Positions 51,736 through 59,389 of a DNA stretch of 64,000 nucleotides are shown here, in pieces (positions within the stretch are counted from its first letter, which is position 1; each line of letters opens with the position of its first letter). Location of the stretch: NCBI RefSeq assembly GCF_014930365.1, contig NZ_JABXWI010000008.1:62001-126000 (forward strand), given 5' to 3'. Source of the DNA: Streptomyces caniscabiei. GTDB lineage: Bacteria; Actinomycetota; Actinomycetes; Streptomycetales; Streptomycetaceae. The notes under the pieces were generated by a model. That model searched no databases and had not been told where the DNA came from. It saw nothing but the letters and a program-made list of their open reading frames with translations. The position numbers were made by a program, and so were the translations under genes.

Positions 51736-51789
51736 GCCGCCCGCGCGCCGCTCACGCGTCCGCCGCCCGCGCACCGCTCACGCGTCCGC
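51736..51789. repeat. 26-bp tandem duplication at the end of the ligase gene
   Basis: Two copies of a 28-nt sequence (51736-51763 and 51762-51789, period 26) differ at one base; each includes GCTCACGCGTCCGC. The copy at 51762 contains the stop codon of the minus-strand ligase. Confidence 0.85.
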
Positions 51790-53397
51790 AGCCACCGCCA
51801 CCGAGCGCGCCCAGCGGTAGTCCGCCTTGCCGCTCGGGGAACGCCGGATGGAGTCGGTCAGGACCAGCTGGCGGGGGATCTTGTAGCCGGCCAGGCGGGT
51901 ACGGCAGTGGGTCTGGATGTCCTCCAGCGACGGCTGGACCGCCCCCTCGCGCAGCTGCACCACGGCGGCCACATGGTTGCCCCACCGGACGTCCGGCACT
52001 CCGGCGACCAGCGCGTCGTAGACGTCCGGGTGGGCCTTGAGCGCCTGCTCGACCTCCTCCGGATACACCTTCTCGCCACCGGTGTTGATGCACTGCGAAC
52101 CCCGGCCGAGGACCGTGACGACACCCTCCTCGTCGACGGTGGCCATGTCGCCGAGCAACACCCAGCGCTCGCCGTCCCGCTCGAAGAAGGTCTCGGCGGT
52201 CTTCCGCGGGTCGTTGTAGTAGCCGAGGGGGACATGGCCGCGCTGTGCCACCCGCCCCGGCACACCGACCGGGACCGGCTCGTACGTCGCCGGGTCCACG
52301 ACCCGCGTGCGGGAGTGGACGCGGATGCGGAAACCGTCGCCGGCGCCCGCGTCCTGTGTGGCCGTGCCGTTGAAACCGGACTCCGACGACCCGAAGTTGT
52401 TCAGCAGCATCGCGTTCGGCACCAGCGCCTGGAACTGCCGCCGGACCGTCTCCGACATGATCGCCCCGGACGACGACACGCTGAACAACGACGAACAGTC
52501 CGTGCCCTTCATCGGGCCGCCCAGCGCGTCGATCAGCGGGCGCAGCATCGCGTCGCCGACCAGCGACACACTGGTCACCTTCTCCCGCTCGATCGTCCGC
52601 AGGACCTCCTCGGGCACGAACTTGCGGTGGATCACCACCCGTTGCCCGAAGTTGAACCCGATGAACGCGGTGAGCGTGGACGTGCCGTGCATCAGCGGGG
52701 CGGTGGGGAAGAACGTGATCCCCTCGCCCCCGGCGGCGACCCGCTCGGCCAGCTCCTCCGGCGACTTCACCGGCTCCCCGGTCGGCGCGCCGCCACCCAG
52801 CCCCGAGAAGAACAGATCCTCCTGACGCCACATCACCCCCTTCGGCATGCCCGTCGTGCCGCCGGTGTAGATGATGAACTGGTCGTCGCCCGAGCGTGCC
52901 GGGAAGCCCCGGCCGTCGGACGCGGCGGCCTCCGCCTCGGTGAAGGCGACGGCGTCGAGGGTGGGCGCGTCCGGTGCGGGGGTCCCCACCCGCACCAGCT
53001 GCCGCAGCTTCTCCGTCCGCGGCAGCGCGGCCGCCACCCGCCCCGTGAACTCCGCGTCGAAGACCAGGCCGGCCAGATCGGCGTCCCGGTAGAGATAGAC
53101 CAACTCGTCTTCCACGTAGCGGTAGTTGACGTTGACCGGCACGATGCGGGCCTTGAGGCAGCCGAGCGCGGTCTGGAGGTACTCGACACCGTTGTAGAGG
53201 TGCAGACCGACGTGCTCGCCGGGCTCGATCCCCCGGTCGAGCAGATGGTGGCCGATCCGGTTCGCAGCCGCGTCCAGCTCCGCGTAGGTGAGCCGTCGGG
53301 CCGCGCCCGTACCGGGGATGTCGAGGCACGCGAGCGCCGCCCGGTCGGGGACCACGTCGACGACCGACTCGAACAGGTCGGCAAGGTTGTACTCCAC
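51778..53397 (-). CDS. Acyl-CoA synthetase (AMP-forming)
   Basis: A 539-residue enzyme starting at GTG 53397, with AGGAGGAG directly upstream; an open frame extends further right but lacks such a site. Motifs: YTGGTTGMPKGVMWR, NNFGSSESGFNGTA, LLGDMATVDEEGVVTVLGRG, CINTGGEKVYPEEVEQAL and RSPSGKADYRW. It matches actinobacterial synthetases that act on steroid side chains or bulky cyclic acids (FadD-like with YTGGTTG). It is divergent from the enoyl-CoA hydratase, with the shared operator-like site between them. Confidence 0.88.
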   Translation of the reverse strand: MEYNLADLFESVVDVVPDRAALACLDIPGTGAARRLTYAELDAAANRIGHHLLDRGIEPGEHVGLHLYNGVEYLQTALGCLKARIVPVNVNYRYVEDELVYLYRDADLAGLVFDAEFTGRVAAALPRTEKLRQLVRVGTPAPDAPTLDAVAFTEAEAAASDGRGFPARSGDDQFIIYTGGTTGMPKGVMWRQEDLFFSGLGGGAPTGEPVKSPEELAERVAAGGEGITFFPTAPLMHGTSTLTAFIGFNFGQRVVIHRKFVPEEVLRTIEREKVTSVSLVGDAMLRPLIDALGGPMKGTDCSSLFSVSSSGAIMSETVRRQFQALVPNAMLLNNFGSSESGFNGTATQDAGAGDGFRIRVHSRTRVVDPATYEPVPVGVPGRVAQRGHVPLGYYNDPRKTAETFFERDGERWVLLGDMATVDEEGVVTVLGRGSQCINTGGEKVYPEEVEQALKAHPDVYDALVAGVPDVRWGNHVAAVVQLREGAVQPSLEDIQTHCRTRLAGYKIPRQLVLTDSIRRSPSGKADYRWARSVAVAADA

Positions 53398-53482
53398 CGC
53401 ACTCCTCCTGACCCCGCTGCCCCTCGGTTGCCGGTCATCAGAGCAAAGGGCGGCACAACTGTGAAGAGTCCCCGCACAGAAA

Positions 53483-53507
53483 TCTGACTGTCTGTCAGAA
53501 AACCCTT
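53483..53507. promoter_or_regulatory. Operator-like palindrome in the synthetase / enoyl-CoA hydratase gap
   Basis: TCTGAC-TGTCT-GTCAGA is a perfect palindrome around a 5-bp centre, followed by AAACCCTT. It is nearly the same as the site at 43841-43865. It lies between divergent genes (53397 and 53567). Confidence 0.7.
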
Positions 53508-53566
53508 GAAGTGCCGACGCGCCTACTGCAACCTGTTCTCGTTTCCTGTGGACGAAAGGACACCGG

Positions 53567-54367
53567 ATGAGCGGCACCGAACACCTCACCGTGCGACGCG
53601 AAGGCGCCACACTGGTGCTCACGCTCAACAGGCCCGAGGCCAAGAACGCGCTCTCGCTGCCGATGCTGGTCGGGCTGTACGACGGCTGGATCCAGGCCGA
53701 CGAGGACGAGGAGGTCCGCTCGATCGTCCTCACCGGGGCCGGCGGCGCCTTCTGCGCCGGGATGGACCTGAAGGCCCTCGCGGGCAAGGGGATGGAGGGA
53801 CAGGAGTACCGCGACCGACTCAAGGCCGACCCCGATCTGCACTGGAAGGCGATGCTCCGCCACCACCGGCCCCGCAAACCGGTCGTCGCCGCGGTCGAGG
53901 GGCACTGCGTCGCGGGCGGCACCGAGATCCTCCAGGGCACGGACATCCGCGTCGCCGGCGAATCGGCCACCTTCGGCCTCTTCGAGGTCAGGCGCGGACT
54001 CTTCCCGATCGGCGGCTCCACCGTCCGCCTCCAGCGGCAGATCCCCCGCACACACGCCCTGGAGATGCTGCTCACCGGGCGGCCCTACAGCGCGCGTGAG
54101 GCCGCCGGGATCGGCCTCGTCGGGCATGTCGTGCCCGACGGCACCGCCCTGACCAAGGCCCTGGAGATCGCCGAACAGATCAACGCGTGCGGGCCGCTGG
54201 CGGTGGAGGCGGTGAAGGCGTCCGTGTACGAGACGGCCGAGATGACCGAAACGGAGGGGCTGGCCGCCGAGTTGAAGCGGGGGTGGCCGGTCTTCGACAC
54301 GGCCGACGCGAAGGAGGGTGCCCGTGCCTTCGCCGAGAAGCGGGCCCCTGTGTACAAGCGCGCGTAG
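53567..54367 (+). CDS. Enoyl-CoA hydratase / crotonase-family protein
   Basis: The 266-residue crotonase-fold protein has RPEAKNALSLPML, oxyanion-hole segment GAGGAFCAGMDLKAL, and VEGHCVAGGTEILQGTDIRV with a catalytic-position Glu, then MLLTGRPYSAREAAGIGLV. An AAAGGA site precedes the ATG. In its context it would hydrate or isomerise an enoyl-CoA formed after activation by the adjacent synthetases. The crotonase family is broad, so the specific reaction is open. Confidence 0.88.
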   Translation: MSGTEHLTVRREGATLVLTLNRPEAKNALSLPMLVGLYDGWIQADEDEEVRSIVLTGAGGAFCAGMDLKALAGKGMEGQEYRDRLKADPDLHWKAMLRHHRPRKPVVAAVEGHCVAGGTEILQGTDIRVAGESATFGLFEVRRGLFPIGGSTVRLQRQIPRTHALEMLLTGRPYSAREAAGIGLVGHVVPDGTALTKALEIAEQINACGPLAVEAVKASVYETAEMTETEGLAAELKRGWPVFDTADAKEGARAFAEKRAPVYKRA

Positions 54368-54404
54368 GTGTACTGCTCGGGGAGGTTGTGATTCGGCTGC
54401 GGCT

Positions 54405-54477
54405 GGGTGGGGCTTCTCGCGCCCACGCGGCGGAGCCGCATATCGACAACGCCCCGCGCCCCTGAAGGGGCGCTCCC
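54405..54477. repeat. Diverged REP-like element
   Basis: GGTGGGGCTTCTCGCGCCCA is followed by CGCGGCGGAGCCGC and then GCCCCGCGCCCCTGAAGGGG. The outer parts match, in the opposite orientation, the element at 43714-43762, with about 30 bp containing its own hairpin inserted. Confidence 0.6.
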
Positions 54478-54507
54478 GTGCCCCTCTTTCGAAGGATGCA
54501 AGCTTCT

Positions 54508-55449
54508 ATGTCCGCAATCCTCAAAGCGCCCCTCACCGTCGAGTTTCCCTTCACCCGCTCCGTCGGCCCCGTACAGAGCGCCTTCCTCACAGGATTGCGA
54601 GAACGGGTCGTCCTCGGGGTACGCACCGGAGACGGCAGGGTTCTTGTCCCGCCCGTCGAGTACGACCCCGTCACCGCCGAGGAGATCCGCGATCTCGTCG
54701 AGGTGGCGTCCACCGGGACCGTGACCACCTGGGCCTGGAACCACGAGCCACGCCGGGGGCAGCCGCTCGTCACCCCCTTCGCCTGGGTGCTGGTGCGGCT
54801 CGACGGCGCCGACACGGCCCTGCTGCACGCCCTCGACGCGCCCGGCCCCGACGCCGTGCGCACCGGCATGCGGGTCCGTGTGCGGTGGGCGGAGGAGCGG
54901 TCCGGCGCCATCACGGACATCGCCTGCTTCGAACCGTACGACGGCGAACCGGAGGAACCGGCGGGCCACAGCGGTGTCTTCGACGACGCGGTCACCGGCA
55001 TCGTCGCCGCCGCCCGCCTCGACTACACCTACTCGCCCGGCCGCGCCCAGACCGGCTACATCGAGGCCCTCGGCGACCGGCGCATCGTCGGCGAACGCTG
55101 CCCGTCCTGCCGCAAGGTCTACGTCCCGCCCCGGGGCGCCTGCCCGACCTGCGGGGTGGCCACCGAGGAACGGGTCGAGGTCGGCCCGGCCGGCACGGTC
55201 ACCACCTTCTGCATCGTCAACATCAAGGCGAAGAACCTCGACATCGAAGTCCCCTACGTCTACGCCCACATCGCCCTCGACGGCGCCGGACTCGCCCTGC
55301 ACGGCCGGATCGCCGGCATCCCCTACGACCAGGTGCGCATGGGGCTGCGCGTGGAGCCGGTGTGGACCGAGGGCGCCCGCTACCCCGACCACTACCGGCC
55401 CACCGGCGAGACCGACGCGGACTACGACATGTTCAAGGAGCTGCTGTGA
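54508..55449 (+). CDS. Tandem DUF35 / OB-fold acyl-CoA-associated protein
   Basis: This protein of about 313 residues starts at ATG 54508 with GAAGGA upstream. The N-terminal half resembles a DUF35 OB fold without zinc ribbon (VEVASTGTVTTWAWNHEPRR). The C-terminal half has the rubredoxin-like zinc ribbon RCPSCRKVYVPPRGACPTCG and an OB fold (EVGPAGTVTTFCIVNIKAKN). Such proteins partner thiolase-fold enzymes (ChsH2 with Ltp2, or archaeal thiolase/HMG-CoA synthase complexes). Its stop overlaps the GTG of the first thiolase-like gene. Confidence 0.82.
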   Translation: MSAILKAPLTVEFPFTRSVGPVQSAFLTGLRERVVLGVRTGDGRVLVPPVEYDPVTAEEIRDLVEVASTGTVTTWAWNHEPRRGQPLVTPFAWVLVRLDGADTALLHALDAPGPDAVRTGMRVRVRWAEERSGAITDIACFEPYDGEPEEPAGHSGVFDDAVTGIVAAARLDYTYSPGRAQTGYIEALGDRRIVGERCPSCRKVYVPPRGACPTCGVATEERVEVGPAGTVTTFCIVNIKAKNLDIEVPYVYAHIALDGAGLALHGRIAGIPYDQVRMGLRVEPVWTEGARYPDHYRPTGETDADYDMFKELL

Positions 55450-56516
55450 CGCGCGAAGAAGCCCCGGGCGCCCGAGACATCGCCGTCGTCGCCTTCGCCC
55501 AGACCGACCACCGGCGCACCAGCGAGGAGCTCTCCGAGGTGGAGATGCTCATGCCGGTGCTGCACGAGGTCATGGCACGCACCGGGCTCAGGACCGCCGA
55601 CATCGGCTTCACCTGCTCCGGCTCCAGCGACTACCTCGCCGGCCGCGCCTTCTCCTTCACCCTCGCCCTCGACGGCGTGGGCGCCTGGCCGCCGATCTCC
55701 GAGTCGCACGTCGAGATGGACGGGGCGTGGGCGCTGTACGAGGCCTGGGTGAAACTCAGCACGGGTGACGTCGACACCGCGCTCGTCTACTCCTACGGCA
55801 AGTCCTCGCCGGGCTCCGTACGCGACGTCCTCACCCGGCAGTTGGACCCGTACTACCTGGCCCCGCTCTGGCCCGACTCCGTCGCCCTCGCCGCCCTCCA
55901 GGCCCAGGCCCTCATCGACACGGGTGCCACGGACGAGCCGGCGCTGGCGGCGATCGGGGCCCGCAGCCGCGCGGACGCCGCCGGCAACCCCCATGCGCAG
56001 CTGCGGGGTTCGGTGCCGCAGGGCGACTACCTCGTCCGTCCGCTGCGCACCGGGGACTGCCCGCCCATCGGGGACGGCGCCGCCGCCGTGGTCCTCGCGG
56101 CGGGGGAGCGTGCCCAGGAACTGTGCGAGCGGCCCGCCTGGATCCGGGGCATCGACCACCGTGTGGAGGCGCACGGCATCGGGGTGCGCGATCTGACCGA
56201 CTCGCCGTCCACCCGGATCGCCGCGGAGCGCGCCGGTGTCTTCGAACGACCCGTCGACAGCGCCGAGTTGCACGCCCCCTTCAGCTCCCAGGAGGTGATC
56301 CTGCGGAAGGTGCTGGGGCTCGACGAGACCGTGCGTGTCAATCCCTCGGGCGGGGCGCAGGCCGCCAACCCGATCATGGCCGCCGGGCTGATCCGCATCG
56401 GTGAGGCCGCGGCCCGCATCCACCGGGGCGAGTCCGACCGGGCGTTGGCGCACGCCACCTCCGGCCCCTGTCTGCAACAGAACCTGGTCGCCGTACTCGA
56501 AGGGGATCCCCGATGA
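55446..56516 (+). CDS. Thiolase-fold lipid-transfer-type protein (copy 1)
   Basis: The 356-residue protein starts at GTG 55446 in a GTGA overlap. It has a thiolase fold (IAVVAFAQTDHRRTSEELSE, PPIGDGAAAVVLAAGERAQE, VNPSGGAQAANPIMAAGLIR). The usual nucleophilic cysteine motif near residue 90 is absent (ESHVEMDGAWALYEAW). Near the C terminus GPCLQQN occupies the place of the CxGGG motif. This pattern fits Ltp2-like aldolases better than true thiolases. It is coupled to the DUF35 gene and the next thiolase-like gene. Confidence 0.82.
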   Translation: MTREEAPGARDIAVVAFAQTDHRRTSEELSEVEMLMPVLHEVMARTGLRTADIGFTCSGSSDYLAGRAFSFTLALDGVGAWPPISESHVEMDGAWALYEAWVKLSTGDVDTALVYSYGKSSPGSVRDVLTRQLDPYYLAPLWPDSVALAALQAQALIDTGATDEPALAAIGARSRADAAGNPHAQLRGSVPQGDYLVRPLRTGDCPPIGDGAAAVVLAAGERAQELCERPAWIRGIDHRVEAHGIGVRDLTDSPSTRIAAERAGVFERPVDSAELHAPFSSQEVILRKVLGLDETVRVNPSGGAQAANPIMAAGLIRIGEAAARIHRGESDRALAHATSGPCLQQNLVAVLEGDPR

Positions 56517-57679
56517 GCAAGGAGCCCGTGGCCGTCGTAGGCGTCGGCCAGACCAAGCACGTGGCGGCGCGCCGGGACGTGTCGATCGCCGGGCTCGTCC
56601 GGGAGGCCGCCCGACGGGCCCTCGACGACGCTGAGTTGGACTGGGCCGACATCGAGGCCGTGGTCATCGGCAAGGCGCCCGACTTCTTCGAGGGCGTCAT
56701 GATGCCGGAGCTGTACCTCGCGGACGCGCTCGGCGCGGTGGGCAAGCCCATGATGCGGGTGCACACCGCCGGCTCCGTCGGCGGCTCCACGGCCCTGGTC
56801 GCCGCGAGCCTCGTCGCCGCCCGTGTCCACGGCACGGTGCTCACCCTCGCCTTCGAGAAACAGTCCGAATCCAACGCCATGTGGGGGCTGTCCCTGCCGA
56901 TCCCGTTCCAGCAGCCGCTGCTGGCGGGCGCGGGCGGCTTCTTCGCCCCGCACGTGCGCGCGTACATGCGGCGCAGCGGTGCTCCCGACACCGTCGGTTC
57001 CCTGGTCGCGTACAAGAACCGCCGCAACGCGCTGAAGAACCCGTACGCCCATCTCCACGAGCACGACATCACCCTGGAGAAGGTCCAGGCCTCGCCCATG
57101 CTGTGGGACCCGATCCGCTACTCGGAGACCTGCCCGTCCTCCGACGGGGCGGTGGCCATGGTCCTCACCGACCGGGCGGGCGCCGCACGCGCGCCCCGGC
57201 CGGCCGCGTGGATGCACGGCGGCGCCATGCGCAGCGAACCGACCCTCTTCGCGGGCAAGGACAGCGTGTCGCCGCGCGCGGGACGCGACTGCGCCGCCGA
57301 CGTGTACCGGCAGGCGGGCATCGCGGATCCGCGCCGGGAGATCGACGCCGTGGAGATGTACGTGCCGTTCTCCTGGTACGAGCCGATGTGGCTGGAGAAC
57401 CTCGGCTTCGCCGCCGAGGGGGAGGGCTGGAAACTCACCGAGTCCGGTGTCACCGAACTGGACGGTGACCTTCCGGTCGACATGTCCGGCGGGGTCCTCT
57501 CCACCAACCCCATCGGCGCCTCCGGCATGATCCGGTTCGCCGAGGCCGCGCTCCAGGTGCGGGGCCTCGCCGGGGAACACCAGGTCGAGGGCGCTCGGCG
57601 GGTGCTGGGCCACGCCTACGGCGGCGGTTCGCAGTTCTTCTCGATGTGGCTCGTGGGCGCAGAGCCGCCCGCCACCTGA
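56513..57679 (+). CDS. Thiolase-fold lipid-transfer-type protein (copy 2)
   Basis: A 388-residue thiolase-fold protein overlapping the preceding gene by ATGA. It begins VAVVGVGQTKHVAARRDVSI and shows IEAVVIGKAPDFFEGVMMPE and LSTNPIGASGMIRFAEAALQ. At the nucleophile position it has HTAGSVGGSTALVAAS, so Ser or Val stands where thiolases have Cys. The last motif is AYGGGSQ rather than CxGGGQG. Two such proteins with a DUF35 protein suggest a hetero-oligomeric acyl-CoA aldolase or acyltransferase complex. Confidence 0.82.
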   Translation: MSKEPVAVVGVGQTKHVAARRDVSIAGLVREAARRALDDAELDWADIEAVVIGKAPDFFEGVMMPELYLADALGAVGKPMMRVHTAGSVGGSTALVAASLVAARVHGTVLTLAFEKQSESNAMWGLSLPIPFQQPLLAGAGGFFAPHVRAYMRRSGAPDTVGSLVAYKNRRNALKNPYAHLHEHDITLEKVQASPMLWDPIRYSETCPSSDGAVAMVLTDRAGAARAPRPAAWMHGGAMRSEPTLFAGKDSVSPRAGRDCAADVYRQAGIADPRREIDAVEMYVPFSWYEPMWLENLGFAAEGEGWKLTESGVTELDGDLPVDMSGGVLSTNPIGASGMIRFAEAALQVRGLAGEHQVEGARRVLGHAYGGGSQFFSMWLVGAEPPAT

Positions 57680-57761
57680 ACCGCCCCCTCACTCGGCCTG
57701 TGCGCGGTGGGGGTCGATCGCTAGTCTGGCGGGCGGACGACGAACCGGGAGGAGCACGGAC

Positions 57762-58007
57762 GTGGCCGAGACCACCATGCAGCAGCGATCCCTCGACGGC
57801 TGGCACAAGCCGGCGCAACTGGACCTGAGCAACGCGGACTGGCGCTCGAGCAGCCAGGGGCGGGGAGATGTCCAGATCGCCTTTGTCGAGGGCTTCATCG
57901 CCATGCGCAACAGCGGCAGCCCCGAGAGCCCCTCGCTGATCTTCACCCCCGCCGAATGGGGTGCCTTCGTGTCGGGGGCCCGTGAGGGCGAGTTCGACCT
58001 GACCTGA
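57762..58007 (+). CDS. DUF397 protein
   Basis: This 81-residue protein starts at GTG 57762 after GGAGGAG. It has the DUF397 core ADWRSSSQGRGDVQIAFVEG, then FIAMRNSGSPESPSLIFTPA and EWGAFVSGAREGEFD. DUF397 proteins usually pair with an XRE regulator (BldB/AbaA-like systems), acting as its antagonist. No XRE gene adjoins it here, so it is an orphan copy. Confidence 0.85.
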   Translation: MAETTMQQRSLDGWHKPAQLDLSNADWRSSSQGRGDVQIAFVEGFIAMRNSGSPESPSLIFTPAEWGAFVSGAREGEFDLT

Positions 58008-58119
58008 GCCGCCCTGCGTGCCGAGCGGTGGGCGGCGGGGCCGCCCACCACCGGCGCGGCCTCCCCGTCCGGGGCCCGCCGGGTCACGGGCCCCTCCGGC
58101 ACGGCGCCCGCGACGGGAT

Positions 58120-58148
58120 CTAATGGATGGCGGCTCCCTTATCATTAG
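58120..58148. promoter_or_regulatory. CTAATG inverted repeat and -10 box before the CGNR gene
   Basis: CTAATG at 58120-58125 and CATTAG at 58143-58148 are inverted with 17 bp between. TATCAT at 58140-58145 fits a -10 box ending 7 nt before the ATG at 58153, where no ribosome-binding site is seen. A leaderless, autoregulated promoter is likely. Confidence 0.5.
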
Positions 58149-58152
58149 CGGC

Positions 58153-58755
58153 ATGGAGCACTCGATCAGCGGGGACGCACAGCTCGCCCTGGATCTCGCC
58201 CTGACCCTCCGCCACGACGGCAGCGGAGGCGTCGCCGACGACCTGACCGACGTCATGGGACTCGCCACCTGGGTCCGGGCCCACGCGGACTCGGTGCCGG
58301 CCACCGCCGGCACGGCCCTCGACGAGGCCACGCTCACCTCCGTACGCGACCTCCGCGGCGCCGTCCGCGCCCTCTTCGCCCGCGCCGTCAGCCCCGGCGA
58401 ACCCAGCCCCGCCGACGCCACCCGACTGCTGCCCCTCCCGGAGGCCCTGGCGCTCCTCAACGAGGCCGCCGCCCTCACCCCGACCGTCCCGCTCCTCACC
58501 TGGGCCCCCGGTGCCGACCCCGTCGTGCACCACCGGCCCGCCACCGGCGAGGACCCGCTCACCGCCGCCCTCGCCCGCGCCGCGCTGGCCTTCCTGGCGA
58601 GCCCCGAGCGACAGCGGCTGCGCGCCTGCCACGCACCACGCTGCGTGCGCTACTTCCTCAAGGAACACCCCCGCCAGGAATGGTGCAAACCCTCCTGCGG
58701 CAACCGCGCCCGAGTGGCCCGCCACCACGACCGCCGCCGGAGGACCGCGGCCTGA
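58153..58755 (+). CDS. CGNR zinc finger (ABATE domain) transcriptional regulator
   Basis: The 200-residue protein carries an N-terminal ABATE-type ligand domain and a C-terminal CGNR zinc finger: CHAPRCVRYFLKEHPRQEWC, then PSCGNRARVARHH. The start at ATG 58153 lacks a Shine-Dalgarno and follows a -10-like TATCAT, consistent with a leaderless mRNA. CGNR proteins are stress- or ligand-responsive DNA-binding proteins. The CTAATG inverted repeat overlapping the promoter is a plausible own operator. Confidence 0.85.
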   Translation: MEHSISGDAQLALDLALTLRHDGSGGVADDLTDVMGLATWVRAHADSVPATAGTALDEATLTSVRDLRGAVRALFARAVSPGEPSPADATRLLPLPEALALLNEAAALTPTVPLLTWAPGADPVVHHRPATGEDPLTAALARAALAFLASPERQRLRACHAPRCVRYFLKEHPRQEWCKPSCGNRARVARHHDRRRRTAA

Positions 58756-58823
58756 CGGCGGAGACGGCCGATCGCGGCGCTCCCTCGGCTCCACCGTCGG
58801 ACGACACGCCGTACCATTGCGGC

Positions 58824-59321
58824 ATGTCCTTCCTCCGCCGCCGCAGCGCCACGCCCGCCGGGCCCGATTTCGACGTACTGGCCATGGATCCGGGCGATTG
58901 GCCGGGCAATCTCGGTGCCGGTCTGCTGCCCGCCCCCGACGGGAGCTGTCAGGGCGTCTTCCTGCGCTACGACCTCTTCGGCGGCCGAGGCCCCGCGATG
59001 ATCATCGGCAACCTCCCGGAGGGCTCCCCGGCGCGCGAGGTCGCCGACGACGAGATCCCCTTCGAGGTGGCCCAGCTGCTGATCGCGCTGGAGAACGAGG
59101 AGGAGATCACCGTCGTCGGCTCCGAGGACATCCCGGTGATGCAGGGCGACAACCTGCTCATCGTCCGCCGCCTCAAGCTCTCCGAGTCCCGGATCTCCTG
59201 CGTCCAGTTCGACCGCAGCGACAACGTCCTGGTGACCATCGCCGCCTGGGACCGCCCCATCACCGACGACCTGTACGCACTGCTCAAGCCCCTCCCGGCG
59301 GAGCTGTTCCAGCAGGCCTGA
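58824..59321 (+). CDS. Conserved hypothetical protein
   Basis: The 165-residue protein begins MSFLRRRSATPAGPDFDVLA and continues DPGDWPGNLGAGLLPAPDGS, AQLLIALENEEEITVVGSED and SESRISCVQFDRSDNVLVTI. It looks cytosolic and mixed alpha/beta; no known catalytic motif is seen. TACCAT (58812-58817) lies 6 nt before the ATG and there is no ribosome-binding site, so the transcript may be leaderless. Function not recognised. Confidence 0.7.
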   Translation: MSFLRRRSATPAGPDFDVLAMDPGDWPGNLGAGLLPAPDGSCQGVFLRYDLFGGRGPAMIIGNLPEGSPAREVADDEIPFEVAQLLIALENEEEITVVGSEDIPVMQGDNLLIVRRLKLSESRISCVQFDRSDNVLVTIAAWDRPITDDLYALLKPLPAELFQQA

Positions 59322-59340
59322 TCGACGACGAGGACGAACA

Positions 59341-59378
59341 CGGGGAAGGGCCGGGTGCGCGCACCCGGCCCTTCCCCG
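59341..59378. terminator. Bidirectional terminator
   Basis: A perfect hairpin with 18-bp arms (CGGGGAAGGGCCGGGTGC and complement) around a GC centre, between two convergent genes ending at 59321 and 59390. Confidence 0.9.
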
Positions 59379-59389
59379 TCTCCGCGCAC

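Noticed and set aside
53398..54075. N-terminal extension of the minus-strand acyl-CoA synthetase to 54075
   Set aside because: The extension is antisense to the enoyl-CoA hydratase; GTG 53397 has an excellent ribosome-binding site and gives the normal length.
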